A stretch of DNA of 64,000 nt. Source: Bradyrhizobium iriomotense (GTDB lineage Bacteria > Pseudomonadota > Alphaproteobacteria > Rhizobiales > Xanthobacteraceae). The DNA lies in contig NZ_BSOW01000023.1 in the NCBI RefSeq assembly GCF_030160715.1, positions 62,001-126,000 on the forward strand. The letters are read 5' to 3'. The position numbers and the translations under genes are program-made. Of the stretch, positions 9,323 through 18,238 are shown one piece after another. Numbering within the stretch: the stretch's first letter is position 1; each line of letters starts with the position of its first letter. The notes below the pieces were generated by a model that made no database searches, was not told the origin of the DNA, and worked only from the letters and a program-made list of their open reading frames with translations.

Positions 9323-9716
9323 GTCGCCCCGGCGAAGGCCGGGGCCCATAACCACAATTGTCACAGTAGGTGCGATAGGTCATTCCAATCTGGATTTTCC
9401 TGTTCGATCAACCGAATTTTCCAATCGCGTTTCCACTCCTTCATTTGCTTCTCGCGCGTGATCGCCTCTTGGGGTGATGCAAATTCCTCAGCATAGACCA
9501 GACGAGTCACGCCGTATTTCTTGACGAATTCGGAGCCCTTGCCTGCGCGATGCAATTCCAGGCGAGCGCGCAGATTATTCGTGACGCCGATGTAAAGAGT
9601 GCCGTGCTTCCTGCTTGCGAGAATGTAGACGTAGACGCCGGGATTGCTCATGGATCGAACCCTCGTGCCTCAAACGGCGTTCTGTGGCTATGGGCCCCGG
9701 CCTTCGCCGGGGCGAC
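9323..9716. mobile_element. Family A palindromic element carrying a GIY-YIG nuclease gene
   Basis: The left arm GTCGCCCCGGCGAAGGCC (9323-9356, continuing GGGGCCCATAACCACA) and its exact inverse (9683-9716) bound a 394-base unit. Almost all of the interior is the GIY-YIG gene at 9361-9651. The stop codon is 4 bases from one arm and the start codon is 31 bases from the other. The right-hand sub-terminal sequence, read inward, has CCACAG-N5-CGTTTG. The gene-less copies at 30379 and 49867 share this motif. Confidence 0.7.
9361..9651 (-). CDS. GIY-YIG nuclease family protein (family A element)
   Basis: 96 residues, a single-domain GIY-YIG endonuclease. VYVYIL (GIY position) and LYIGVT (YIG) are spaced normally. 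The Arg-containing helix NNLRARLELH follows, then the metal-binding Glu in AITREKQMKEWKRDWK and the C-terminal NPDWNDL. The domain cuts DNA with one metal ion. Small members like this have no known target-recognition domain. The gene fills a palindromic element. About half its residues match the protein at 42592-42894, which lies in a different palindrome family. Confidence 0.9.
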   Translation of the reverse strand: MSNPGVYVYILASRKHGTLYIGVTNNLRARLELHRAGKGSEFVKKYGVTRLVYAEEFASPQEAITREKQMKEWKRDWKIRLIEQENPDWNDLSHLL

Positions 9717-9829
9717 ATGAAGGGCGGCGGAACAAATTAAGAACACTTTAGCAAGTCTTTGATATATCATTGTGATTCGGCGCGTTGCCGACACAATATC
9801 TAGCGTCTGCCCGATTTCGCGAGGACTAC

Positions 9830-10261
9830 ATGTCCACCATTGCCTTTGATCAATTCGCCCTCACCCGAATTGGCGACTTCGCGCGCTCGCTGTCGCGGCT
9901 GCATCAGGCGGCGCGGCGCTATGCGGTCGATGACGACCAGATCGACCGCGAGTTCAACGCGGTGTGCCAGTCGATCTGGGGCTACACCATCGACGATATC
10001 AGCGACGACCTGTTCTCGGCTGAGGACCACCTGTTCCTCGACACGCTCGACGAGGCGCAGGCGCGCATCTTCGCGGCCGAGCAGGGTTATGACCTCGTCG
10101 ACGACACGGGCATGCTGACGGACTGGTGGGGTTTCTGCTGGATGATTTTGGCCGAGAAGCGCGGATTGCTCACGCCGGAAAACCGCGCCGCGGCGCGCGC
10201 GGCGATCGAGGAGAAATATCTGGCAGCGCCGAACGTGATCGGCGTGATCATCGGACGGTGA
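9830..10261 (+). CDS. Conserved hypothetical acidic protein
   Basis: 143 residues from ATG 9830 with GAGGA at 9821-9825. The frame is open 15 codons upstream, but that part lacks a ribosome site. The protein is soluble-looking, acidic and helical (FSAEDHLFLDTLDEAQARIF), with an aromatic patch TDWWGFCWMILAEK. No signal peptide, membrane segment or motif is recognised. Codon use matches the neighbours, so I take it as real. No function is assigned. Confidence 0.65.
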   Translation: MSTIAFDQFALTRIGDFARSLSRLHQAARRYAVDDDQIDREFNAVCQSIWGYTIDDISDDLFSAEDHLFLDTLDEAQARIFAAEQGYDLVDDTGMLTDWWGFCWMILAEKRGLLTPENRAAARAAIEEKYLAAPNVIGVIIGR

Positions 10262-10270
10262 CGCGAAGCG

Positions 10271-11083
10271 TCAATCCAACCCCGCGCGCCTGGCCGGTTT
10301 CTGCGTCGGTGTCTTGGGCACCGTCACGTCCGGCAGCGTCTCACGCACGATCTCAGGCGGCGGTGCATCTGCCGACATCGTCTCGGCGCGAACCGGTGCG
10401 ACCTTCATCTCGCCCAGCCGTGCGCGGACCTGTGCAGTGAGGCCGGGATAGGACGCGACCGGCGTGAAATCCGCAGCCTGATCGTTGCCGACGCGGATGC
10501 CGGTATAGGCGACGAGACCGTCACTCGTCGCGATCACGTCGCCGGCCTTCAGCGAATTGTCGAGCGCCAGGTCCACCGGCGCAAGTCCGACGGGCTCGCG
10601 GCCGTTGCAGGTGCAGTCCGCGCGCAGCGCCTTGCGGAAGGCGAAGGCGTTCTCACTATCGGCATAGCGCTCGCCAGTCTGCGACGTGGCGCCGTCGATG
10701 CTGGAACCGAAATAGATCTTTGTCGTCGTGGCGGGACAGAAGGCCTGACACATCTGCGCCGGCGAAACGGCGCCCCGCATCAGCGGAAAATATTTGCCGT
10801 CGCAGCTGCGTACGCAAAAGGCTGGGCCGGAACCGCCGGCGGAGCGCGTCGGCGGCGCATTGCCCGGCACGGGTCCGTTCTGCTGCGCGGAGAACGGATC
10901 GACATAGGAGTTCGCCTGCGGAACCTCGCGCTGCGGTCGCTGCTGCTGCATTCCGCCGAAGAAAAAGTCGAACAAGCCCTCGGCCGAGACAGGTGCCGGC
11001 GCCATCAGGAGCGGCAGTGCGAAGGGGGCGGCCAAAAACATCGCGCGGCGCCGACGGCGCGCAGGCACAAACTGTGTACGCAA
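10271..11083 (-). CDS. DUF2865 domain-containing secreted protein
   Basis: 270 residues. The TTG at 11083 is preceded by GGTGGAG at proper spacing; a later ATG (MFLAAPFALPLLMAPAP) could also serve. Residues about 15-35 are a signal peptide ending VSAEG. The core has the cysteine-rich DUF2865 pattern (FCVRSCDGKYFPL, AQMCQAFCPA, DCTCNG), and the tail is proline/lysine-rich. Function is unknown; a periplasmic disulfide-bonded protein is the plain reading. Common in Bradyrhizobium and relatives. Confidence 0.8.
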   Translation of the reverse strand: MRTQFVPARRRRRAMFLAAPFALPLLMAPAPVSAEGLFDFFFGGMQQQRPQREVPQANSYVDPFSAQQNGPVPGNAPPTRSAGGSGPAFCVRSCDGKYFPLMRGAVSPAQMCQAFCPATTTKIYFGSSIDGATSQTGERYADSENAFAFRKALRADCTCNGREPVGLAPVDLALDNSLKAGDVIATSDGLVAYTGIRVGNDQAADFTPVASYPGLTAQVRARLGEMKVAPVRAETMSADAPPPEIVRETLPDVTVPKTPTQKPARRAGLD

Positions 11084-11224
11084 AGCTTACTCCACCCGAC
11101 GCAACGCACCCAGCCGAGACCACCATGTCTCAACTTCAAGGTCACAATAAGACGCGATGGTAAATGAGCGGTGACCAGAGTGGCTTTCGTCCCGCCCTGC
11201 TTGCGAGACGAAAGAGAGGAGTCT

Positions 11225-11788
11225 CTACCCCTTCAAAAACTCCGACGCCTTGTAGAGCGAGCGGAACGGCAGGCCGGCCTGGCCGAAGGTGTCGTTGGCG
11301 CCTTCCTCGCGGTCGACCATGGTCAGCACCAGCACCACATTGGCGCCGGCCTCGCGCACGGATTCCACGGCCTTCATCGCCGAGCCGCCGGTGGTGGTGA
11401 CGTCCTCGACGATCACGACGCGCTTGCCTTCCAGCGTCTCGCCTTTGGCAAGGCCCTCGACCGCAAGCTTTGCGCCGTGCTCCTTCGGCTTCTTGCGCAC
11501 GAAGAAGGCCGCGATCGGATGGCCCTTGATCCAGGAGATCTGCGCCAGCGCACCGGCCAGGGGCACCGCGCCCATCTCCAGCCCACCGATGAAATCGAGC
11601 TGGTCGTCCTTCAGCGCGTCATAGGTGAGCTCGGCGAGCAACGTCGCCCCTTCGGGGTCGAGCATGGTCGGCTTCAGGTTGAAATAGAAATCGCTCTTGC
11701 GGCCCGACGCGAGCGTCACCTCGCCGCGGCCGAAGGAGCGCCGGCGGATGATTTCGAACAAGCGGGCGCGGGAGGCAGATTTCGACAC
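11225..11788 (-). CDS. pyrE: Orotate phosphoribosyltransferase
   Basis: 187 residues from GTG 11788, which has AGAGGG six bases upstream. Starting here gives the family N-terminus SKSASRARLFEIIRRRSF. The enzyme joins orotate and PRPP to form OMP in pyrimidine synthesis. The PRPP-binding loop VVIVEDVTTTGGSAMKA is intact, and the KKPKEHG loop carries the catalytic lysines. It stands apart from other pyr genes, as is usual in alphaproteobacteria. Confidence 0.93.
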   Translation of the reverse strand: MSKSASRARLFEIIRRRSFGRGEVTLASGRKSDFYFNLKPTMLDPEGATLLAELTYDALKDDQLDFIGGLEMGAVPLAGALAQISWIKGHPIAAFFVRKKPKEHGAKLAVEGLAKGETLEGKRVVIVEDVTTTGGSAMKAVESVREAGANVVLVLTMVDREEGANDTFGQAGLPFRSLYKASEFLKG

Positions 11789-11991
11789 GACGGTCCCTCT
11801 GGAGCTCTTTTGGAGGAGGCGGAATTTATCCGCCACAGCGCCGACATGCCAGAGGGGGGTGGGCCCGCAGAACCACCGTCAACAGGGCATCGTCCGCGCC
11901 GGCCGGACAGCCACCATGCCGTACCGCTGGTTGTAACGCCGCAACGTCCTGGAGTAGTGGGATGCCAGACAGAATGGGAAGGAACGGGCCA

Positions 11992-12618
11992 ATGACTATC
12001 GAGCTCCACACGTGGAATACGCCGAACGGCCGAAAAATCTCGGTCGCTTTGGAGGAAATGGGGCTCCCCTACAAGGTCTTCCCGGTGAACATCACCAAGG
12101 GCGAGCAGATGGCGCCCGGGTTCCTGAAGCTCAGCCCGAACAACAAGATTCCCGCGATCGTCGACCCCGAGGGGCCGGACGGCAAGCCCGTCAGCGTGTT
12201 CGAATCCGGCGCGATCCTGCTCTATCTCGGCGAGAAGACCGGCAAATTCCTGCCGAAGTCGCTCGCGGGCCGCATTCCCGTCTACGAATGGCTGATGTGG
12301 CAGATGGGCGGCTTCGGGCCGATCCCGGGCCAGGTGCATCATTTCATTGCGCTGGAGAACGAGCAGGACCGCGCCTATGGGTTGAAGCGCTACATGGCCG
12401 AGACCCGCCGTCTCTACGGCGTGCTGGATCGCCGGCTCGAGGGCCGCGATTTCGTCGCCGGCGATCTCTCGGTCGCGGATTTCGCCATCCTGGGCTGGGC
12501 CTGGCGCCACCCGCGCCACAAGGTGGAGCTGGCGGACTTTCCGAACGTGAAGCGCTGGTACGACGCCTTGATGGCGCGCCCCGCGGTGAAGCGGGGGATG
12601 GAGGCGAAACTGGATTAG
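11992..12618 (+). CDS. Glutathione S-transferase, Nu/YghU-like
   Basis: 208 residues from ATG 11992 with GGAAGGAA upstream. The N-terminal thioredoxin-fold half begins IELHTWNTPNGRKISVALEE. The TPNGRK motif is typical of Nu-class YfcG/YghU transferases, which use Thr/Asn rather than a catalytic Cys or Tyr and often act as disulfide-bond reductases. The C-terminal helical half has VAGDLSVADFAILGW, the GST N-capping region. Cytoplasmic. The substrate cannot be read from the sequence. Confidence 0.85.
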   Translation: MTIELHTWNTPNGRKISVALEEMGLPYKVFPVNITKGEQMAPGFLKLSPNNKIPAIVDPEGPDGKPVSVFESGAILLYLGEKTGKFLPKSLAGRIPVYEWLMWQMGGFGPIPGQVHHFIALENEQDRAYGLKRYMAETRRLYGVLDRRLEGRDFVAGDLSVADFAILGWAWRHPRHKVELADFPNVKRWYDALMARPAVKRGMEAKLD

Positions 12619-12630
12619 CGATCTGATCTC

Positions 12631-12735
12631 GTGCCCCGGACGCAGCGCAGCGCGCAAGCGATGCGCTGCAGAGCCGGGGCCCATGGGCTGGGTCCCGGTT
12701 CTGCGCAGCAGCGCAAGAGCGCCGCAGCGCGTCCG
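12631..12735. repeat. GTGCCCCGGACGCAGCGC family repeat
   Basis: GTGCCCCGGACGCAGCGCAG at 12631 opens a structured stretch with inner arms GAGCCGGGGCCCATG and GGTCCCGGTTCTGCGC. It ends near GCAGCGCGTCCG, beside the lysE-type stop codon. A second copy is at 52917-53056. Confidence 0.7.
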
Positions 12736-12741
12736 CTTCCG

Positions 12742-13377
12742 CTACACCCGCTTCGCTTCCACCGCCATCCGCACGGCAAGCCCGGCGAGCACCGTGCCCA
12801 TCAGCCAGCGCTGCACCAGCATCCAGCTCGGCCGGCTCGCCAGGAACCGCGCGATCGAGCCGGCTGCGAGCGCGATCATCGCGTTGACGCTGACGCTGAT
12901 CGCGATCTGGATTGCACCGAGCACCAGCGACTGTGTCAGCACGCTGCCGGCGGCGGGGTCGATGAACTGCGGCAGCAGCGCGAGATAAAGCATCGCGATC
13001 TTCGGATTGAGCAGGTTGGTGACAAAGCCCATCGCGAACAGTTTCCGCGGGCTGTCGATCGCAAGCTTCTTCACCTCGAACGGCGAGCGGCCGCCCGGCT
13101 TCACCGCCTGCCAGGCGAGCCAGAACAGATAGCCGGCGCCGGCGAGGCGCAGCGCGTCATAGGCGAAGGGAATCGCAAGCAGCAGCGCGGTGATGCCGAA
13201 CGCCGCGCACAGCATGTAGAACACGAAGCCGAGCGCCACGCCGCCGAGCGAGACGATGCCGGCCGCCGGCCCCTGCGTGATCGAGCGCGAGATCAGGTAG
13301 ATCATGTTCGGCCCCGGTGTCAGCACGAGGCCGAGGCAGACGAGGGCAAAGCCGAGCAGGGCGGATGTGTGCGGCAT
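12742..13377 (-). CDS. LysE/RhtB family translocator (amino-acid exporter)
   Basis: 211 residues with about six hydrophobic segments. The family signature LTPGPNMIYLISRS is near the N-terminus, and GFVTNLLNPKIAMLYLALLPQ sits in the middle; both are classic LysE-type features. Such proteins export amino acids or homoserine lactone-like compounds across the inner membrane. Specificity cannot be told. Repeat elements lie on both sides. Confidence 0.9.
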   Translation of the reverse strand: MPHTSALLGFALVCLGLVLTPGPNMIYLISRSITQGPAAGIVSLGGVALGFVFYMLCAAFGITALLLAIPFAYDALRLAGAGYLFWLAWQAVKPGGRSPFEVKKLAIDSPRKLFAMGFVTNLLNPKIAMLYLALLPQFIDPAAGSVLTQSLVLGAIQIAISVSVNAMIALAAGSIARFLASRPSWMLVQRWLMGTVLAGLAVRMAVEAKRV

Positions 13378-13524
13378 GGGTCGAACCGTGTGGGAGATGC
13401 ACTGGTTCTAATATGCGAGGGTTCGCGCCGCCATGCCGCAATTGCACGGAGGACAATTCAGCGTGTCAAGGCGCGCTTGCTTGACTCCTCTCCTTCTTTG
13501 ATGGGGCGCATATTTTACCTCGAC

Positions 13525-13644
13525 GTCGTCCCGGCGAAGGCCGGGACCCATACCCCAGGGAGAAGTGTGGCGCGAGATCGTAGTTGGCAATCTTCGCCCT
13601 AACTCGACCCTGTGGTTATGGGTCCCGGCCTTCGCCGGGACGAC
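13525..13644. repeat. Family A palindromic element, gene-less copy
   Basis: Arms GTCGTCCCGGCGAAGGCC (13525) and the inverse ending at 13644 enclose about 60 bases. The interior aligns with that of the copy at 5083 (GTGCGAGATnnTnGTTGGCA and TCTTCG...AACTCGA). It lies 29 bases from the polA stop codon. Confidence 0.85.
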
Positions 13645-13673
13645 AGCGTGCATGTGGCGTCAGTCAAGCGAGA

Positions 13674-16600
13674 TCAGTGCGCCTCGTCCCAATTGGTCGC
13701 CGCGCGGGCATCGACATGCAGCGGCACCGAGAGCAGCACGGCCGGGAACGGCGCGTCCTGCATCACGTGCTGCACGACCGGCAACGTCGCCTCGACCTCC
13801 GCGTCCGGCACCTCGAAGATCAATTCGTCATGCACCTGGAGCAGCATCTGCGCCGAGAGCTTCTTTGCCGCCAGCGCGTCCTCCACCCGCGTCATGGCGC
13901 GGCGGATGATGTCGGCGGCCGTGCCCTGGAGCCGCGCGTTGATCGCGGCGCGCTCGTTGAAGGCGCGCACCGAGGCGTTGGACGCCTTGATGTCGGGGTA
14001 GTGGCACTTGCGGCCGAACAGCGTGGTGACATAGCCATGGCTCCGGCAGAAGTCGCGCGTCTCGTCCATATAGGCGCGGATGCCGGGGAAGCGCTCAAAA
14101 TATTTCTTGATGTAGGCGGAGGCTTCCTCGCGCGCGATGCCGAGCTGGTTAGCAAGGCCGAACGCCGAGATGCCGTAGATGATGCCGAAATTGATCGCTT
14201 TCGCCCGGCGCCGGATTTCGCTCGGCATGCCCTTGATCGGCACGCCGAACATTTCGGACGCGGTCATCGCATGAATGTCGAGCCCGTCCTTGAACGCCTG
14301 CTTCAGCACGGGAATGTCGGCAATCTCGGCGAGCAGCCTGAGCTCGATCTGCGAGTAGTCGGCCGAGACCAGCTTGTGGCCCGGCGTCGCGATGAAGGCG
14401 CGGCGGATCTTTCGCCCGTCCTCGGTGCGCACCGGAATGTTCTGCAAGTTCGGCTCGTTCGACGACAGCCGGCCCGTGGTGGTCGCGGCCAGCGCGTAGG
14501 TCGTGTGCACGCGATGGGTCTGCGGATTGACGTAAGCCGGCAGAGCGTCGGTGTAGGTCGATTTGAGCTTGGAGACCTGGCGCCACTCCAGGATCTTCTT
14601 CGGGAAGTCGTGGCCCTGCTCGGCGAGATCGTCCAGCACTTGCGCGGTCGTCGACCACGCGCCGGTCTTGGTCTTGGTGCCGCCCGGAAGTCCCATCTTG
14701 CCGAACAGGATGTCGCCGATCTGCTTCGGGCTGCCGACATTGACGGGCTCGCCGGCGATCTCCTGGATCTCGGCTTCCACCCTCGCTGCGGTCTGGGCGA
14801 AGTCGCCCGACAGCCGTGACAGCACCTGGCGATCGATCGAGATGCCGCGACGTTCCATGCGCGCGAGCACGCTGGTCAGCGGGCGCTCCAGCGTCTCGTA
14901 GACGGTGGTCATGTGCTCGGCGACGAGGCGCGGCTTCAGCACGCGCCACAAGCGCAGGGTCACATCGGCGCGCTCGGCGGAATGCTCGGTCGCCTTGTCG
15001 ATCGCGACCTGGTCGAAGGTGAGCTTGTTCTTGCCGCTGCCGACGAGCTCGCTCTCGGCCAGCACCGCGTGACCGAGCCAGCGCTCGGCGAGCGATTCCA
15101 GCGCGTGCGAGCCGCGGCCCGCGTCGAGCACATAGGAGATCAATTCCGCGTCGTCATGATCGCGCAGCGTGATGCCCGCCTGCGCCAGCAGCACCGCGAT
15201 GAACTTTGCGTTGTATCCGATCTTCAAAATGCCCTTCGCTTCGAGCACGGGCTTGAGCGCCGCGATGGCCGCTTCGAATTTCACCTGGTCGGGCGCGAGC
15301 CCTGCATCGAACAATCCGGCGCCGCCGCCCGGCTGCTTGTGGGCCAGCGGCACATAGGCGGCATCGTCCGCGCCTAGCGCCAGCGCGATGCCGCAGATGT
15401 CGGCCTGCATCGGGTCTTCCGAGTTCGCCTTCACCTCGAGTGCGACATGGCCGGTATCGTGGATGCGCGCGATCAGCGCCTTGAGCTGGTCGAGCGTCTT
15501 GATCGTCTGATATTTGGCGCGGTCGATCCTGGTCTTGCGCGCGGCTTCCGCGCGCGCCTCCGCGAGCGAGATCGGCGTGCCCTTGAGGCTTGCAGCCTTG
15601 TCCTCCTTGCCGGCGGCCTTATTGCGCGCGACAGGTGCAGCCTGCGTCGATGTGCCAAGTCCCTGAGCAGGTCCCGGCGCCGGCACGACGTCGGACGGCG
15701 GCAGCGGCGAGAACACGCTGGCGCCGGTCTTGTAGCCGGGATCGGCCCCCACATCGGCGGGATCGACCTGGGCGTATTCGGCGACGCGCCGCGTCAGCGT
15801 TGTGAACTCCATCGCCTTCAGGAAGGCAACCAGCTTGCGCGCGTCGGGCTCGTGGACGGCGAGCTCGTCGAGCGGCACTTCGAGATCGACCTTGTCGTCC
15901 AGCAGTACGAGCTGGCGCGAGATCCGCGCCTTCTCGGCATGCTCGATCAGCGCCTCGCGCCGCTTCGGCTGCTTGATCTCGCCGGCGCGGAACAGAAGCT
16001 GCTCCAGGTCGCCATATTCGACGATCAATTGCGCCGCGGTCTTGATGCCGATGCCAGGCACGCCCGGCACGTTGTCGGTGGAATCGCCGGCCAGCGCCTG
16101 CACCTCGACCACCTTCTCCGGCGGCACGCCGAATTTCTCGATCACCTCCGGAATGCCGATGCGGCGATCCTTCATGGTATCGAACATCGTGATCTTGTCA
16201 TTGACGAGCTGCATCAGGTCCTTGTCGGAGGACACGATGGTCGTGGTGGCACCACGCTCGCTCGCCTGCCGTGCATAGGTCGCGATCAAATCGTCGGCCT
16301 CGAAGCCTACCTGTTCCAAGCAGGGCAGGTCGAAGGCGCGCACGGCTTCGCGGATCAGCGCAAATTGCGGAATGAGGTCGTCAGGTGCCGGCGGCCGATG
16401 CGCCTTGTAGTCGGGATAGAGCTTGTTGCGGAAGGTGACTTCCGACTTGTCGAACACGATCGCCAGATGCGTCGGCTGGCTGTCCGCGGGCATGTCGCGG
16501 AGCAGCTTCCACAGCATGTTGCAGAAACCGAGCACGGCGTTGACCTGCAAGCCGTCGGACTTGCGGTTGAGCGGCGGCAGCGCGTGATAGGCGCGGAAAA

Positions 16601-16727
16601 TGTAGGAGGAACCATCGACCAGGAAGACATGGTCGCCTTTGCCCGCCGCCTTCGCCGCCACGGGTTTGGCAGCAGGCTTGGCAGCAGCGGGCTTGGTTTC
16701 GGCAGCTTTCGGGGAGGTTTTTGGCAT
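13674..16727 (-). CDS. polA: DNA polymerase I with degenerate proofreading site
   Basis: 1017 residues. A Lys/Ala/Pro-rich lead of ~30 residues precedes the 5'-3' exonuclease (HVFLVDGSSYIFRAYHALP; GFEADDLIATYA). The 3'-5' exonuclease-like domain (about 410-600) and the family A polymerase domain follow (SADYSQIELRLLAEIAD; RRRAKAINFGIIYG; QVHDELIFE), so gap repair and Okazaki processing should be intact. In the middle domain the E. coli catalytic residues are changed: D355 to Glu431, E357 to Lys433, D424 to Ile510, Y497 to His582, D501 to Arg586. The fold appears kept while proofreading is lost. Confidence 0.96.
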   Translation of the reverse strand: MPKTSPKAAETKPAAAKPAAKPVAAKAAGKGDHVFLVDGSSYIFRAYHALPPLNRKSDGLQVNAVLGFCNMLWKLLRDMPADSQPTHLAIVFDKSEVTFRNKLYPDYKAHRPPAPDDLIPQFALIREAVRAFDLPCLEQVGFEADDLIATYARQASERGATTTIVSSDKDLMQLVNDKITMFDTMKDRRIGIPEVIEKFGVPPEKVVEVQALAGDSTDNVPGVPGIGIKTAAQLIVEYGDLEQLLFRAGEIKQPKRREALIEHAEKARISRQLVLLDDKVDLEVPLDELAVHEPDARKLVAFLKAMEFTTLTRRVAEYAQVDPADVGADPGYKTGASVFSPLPPSDVVPAPGPAQGLGTSTQAAPVARNKAAGKEDKAASLKGTPISLAEARAEAARKTRIDRAKYQTIKTLDQLKALIARIHDTGHVALEVKANSEDPMQADICGIALALGADDAAYVPLAHKQPGGGAGLFDAGLAPDQVKFEAAIAALKPVLEAKGILKIGYNAKFIAVLLAQAGITLRDHDDAELISYVLDAGRGSHALESLAERWLGHAVLAESELVGSGKNKLTFDQVAIDKATEHSAERADVTLRLWRVLKPRLVAEHMTTVYETLERPLTSVLARMERRGISIDRQVLSRLSGDFAQTAARVEAEIQEIAGEPVNVGSPKQIGDILFGKMGLPGGTKTKTGAWSTTAQVLDDLAEQGHDFPKKILEWRQVSKLKSTYTDALPAYVNPQTHRVHTTYALAATTTGRLSSNEPNLQNIPVRTEDGRKIRRAFIATPGHKLVSADYSQIELRLLAEIADIPVLKQAFKDGLDIHAMTASEMFGVPIKGMPSEIRRRAKAINFGIIYGISAFGLANQLGIAREEASAYIKKYFERFPGIRAYMDETRDFCRSHGYVTTLFGRKCHYPDIKASNASVRAFNERAAINARLQGTAADIIRRAMTRVEDALAAKKLSAQMLLQVHDELIFEVPDAEVEATLPVVQHVMQDAPFPAVLLSVPLHVDARAATNWDEAH

Positions 16728-16807
16728 GGCCGCAATGTATGGATTTTTGCGGCGTTTGACAGCCTTGGAAGGGCGATTTTTGGGCTGCTGGTGCCACTAT
16801 CCCCACC

Positions 16808-16963
16808 GTCATTCCCCGCGACCCGGCTACGCCGAGGCTTCGGTTCTGGGCGCGCCGAAGCTTTAGCGTAGGCGGCAAGCGGGGAATCCAGTACGCCGCA
16901 GCCTATCGGTAGATAACCGCTGTCTCTGGAATACTGGGTCGCCCGGTCAAGCCGGGCGACGAC
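16808..16963. repeat. Family B-related palindromic element, gene-less copy
   Basis: The right arm, read inward, is GTCGTCGCCCGGCTTGACCG followed by GGCGACCCAGTATTCCAGAG. The left side is a longer hairpin starting GTCATTCCCCGCG and ending GGGGAATCCAGTACGCCG. It lies between polA and the acyltransferase. Confidence 0.75.
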
Positions 16964-16972
16964 AGCTGAGTA

Positions 16973-18040
16973 CTACTCCGCCGCCTGCAACACCGGCCCC
17001 GTTTTCTTCGGCGCGATCCAGAAGGCGTCCGGCCGCTCGAACAGGAAGTGGGCGTGCAGGCGCAGCGCGGTCTGCCAGATCGCGAGCGCGCCGATGACGC
17101 CCACGATGGTGACGATCAGCGACGTCATGCCGATGTCGGGAACAACGCCGGTGCGCAGCAGCAGCGTCCGCGTCGCCGCCATCGGCAGGAAGAAGGTGAG
17201 ATAGATTACGATCGAATGCTCGCCGCAGAACCGAAGGAAGTTCAACCGGCGCGCATGCGCGAGCAGCGTGCCCATCGTCACGATGGCGCAGGCGCCGCAG
17301 AAGCCGAGCAGGAGCGAAACCATCGGCCATTCGCTTGCGTCGTGTGCGACGAGAGCCGCATTGACGAGCGCCCACGCGCCAAGCGCGGCGAGGGCAGTTG
17401 CGGGATGCCTGCGCGCGCGATCCGACAAGGCGAACACGTAGTCTGCAAACAGGTAACCGGAGTAGAAATAGACGAAGCGTGCGCAGAACTCGTCGATGGC
17501 GGTCCATCCGGTTGCGATGCGCGCCGTTTCCAGGAGCGCCGCGGCGAGCCAGATCGCGAGTGGCGGGATTCGTCGTGTCAGTTTTGTGACGACGAAGAAG
17601 ATCGGCAGCAGGTAGATGAACCAAAGCGTGCCGAACGGCTCGATGAATGATTCGAGATACAGAAGGCCCGCATCGCGCCAGCTCGTTTCGGCTGCGAAAG
17701 CAGGCGCCTTGAAGCCGAACTGGATTGTCACCCAGAGGACATAAAAATAGGCAAAATGCACGACCTTGCGGTCGAGATAGATTCGCCAGTCGCGGTCGAT
17801 CACGAGCGGCAGAAATAGTCCCGAAATCAGGAAGAAGTCCGGCATCCGGAACGGCTTTGCGAAGGCGACCAGACCATGCATGAACCCGGGTTCGCCGGCG
17901 GCGAGCTCGACCCCGAGCACCGAATGCATCATCACGACCATGACGATGCAGATACCCTTGGCGTAATCGACCCAATCGACGCGCGCCGGCGGCGAGGCCT
18001 TGGAACCTCCGCCTGCCGCGATTGTGCCGATTGGTGTCAT
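16973..18040 (-). CDS. Acyltransferase-3 family membrane protein
   Basis: 355 residues with about ten transmembrane segments. The start VDWVDYAKGICIVMVVMMH carries the family-typical Asp/Lys/Gly and His of the first helix. RMPDFFLISGLFLPLVIDRD follows, and the end is a short cytoplasmic tail. These proteins move acyl groups onto sugars or glycans of the envelope (O-antigen, exopolysaccharide, glucan). Divergent placement beside the UDP-glucose dehydrogenase fits envelope polysaccharide work, but that is inference. Confidence 0.85.
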   Translation of the reverse strand: MTPIGTIAAGGGSKASPPARVDWVDYAKGICIVMVVMMHSVLGVELAAGEPGFMHGLVAFAKPFRMPDFFLISGLFLPLVIDRDWRIYLDRKVVHFAYFYVLWVTIQFGFKAPAFAAETSWRDAGLLYLESFIEPFGTLWFIYLLPIFFVVTKLTRRIPPLAIWLAAALLETARIATGWTAIDEFCARFVYFYSGYLFADYVFALSDRARRHPATALAALGAWALVNAALVAHDASEWPMVSLLLGFCGACAIVTMGTLLAHARRLNFLRFCGEHSIVIYLTFFLPMAATRTLLLRTGVVPDIGMTSLIVTIVGVIGALAIWQTALRLHAHFLFERPDAFWIAPKKTGPVLQAAE

Positions 18041-18238
18041 GGTGTCCCTTTTCGAGGCGCATACCGCCCAAGAGCGAGGCAGTATGCCGGCGCGTGGTTT
18101 CGGTCCCCTTTACTCTACAAATCACATGCCGGTTTCTTGCCGTTTTTCTTGGGGCGGGCCTCTTCCCCGCGGACATGAAAATGCTTTAAGACCGCTGCAA
18201 AGCATCATCATGCGTTAACCAAGACAGGCAGGTTTTTC

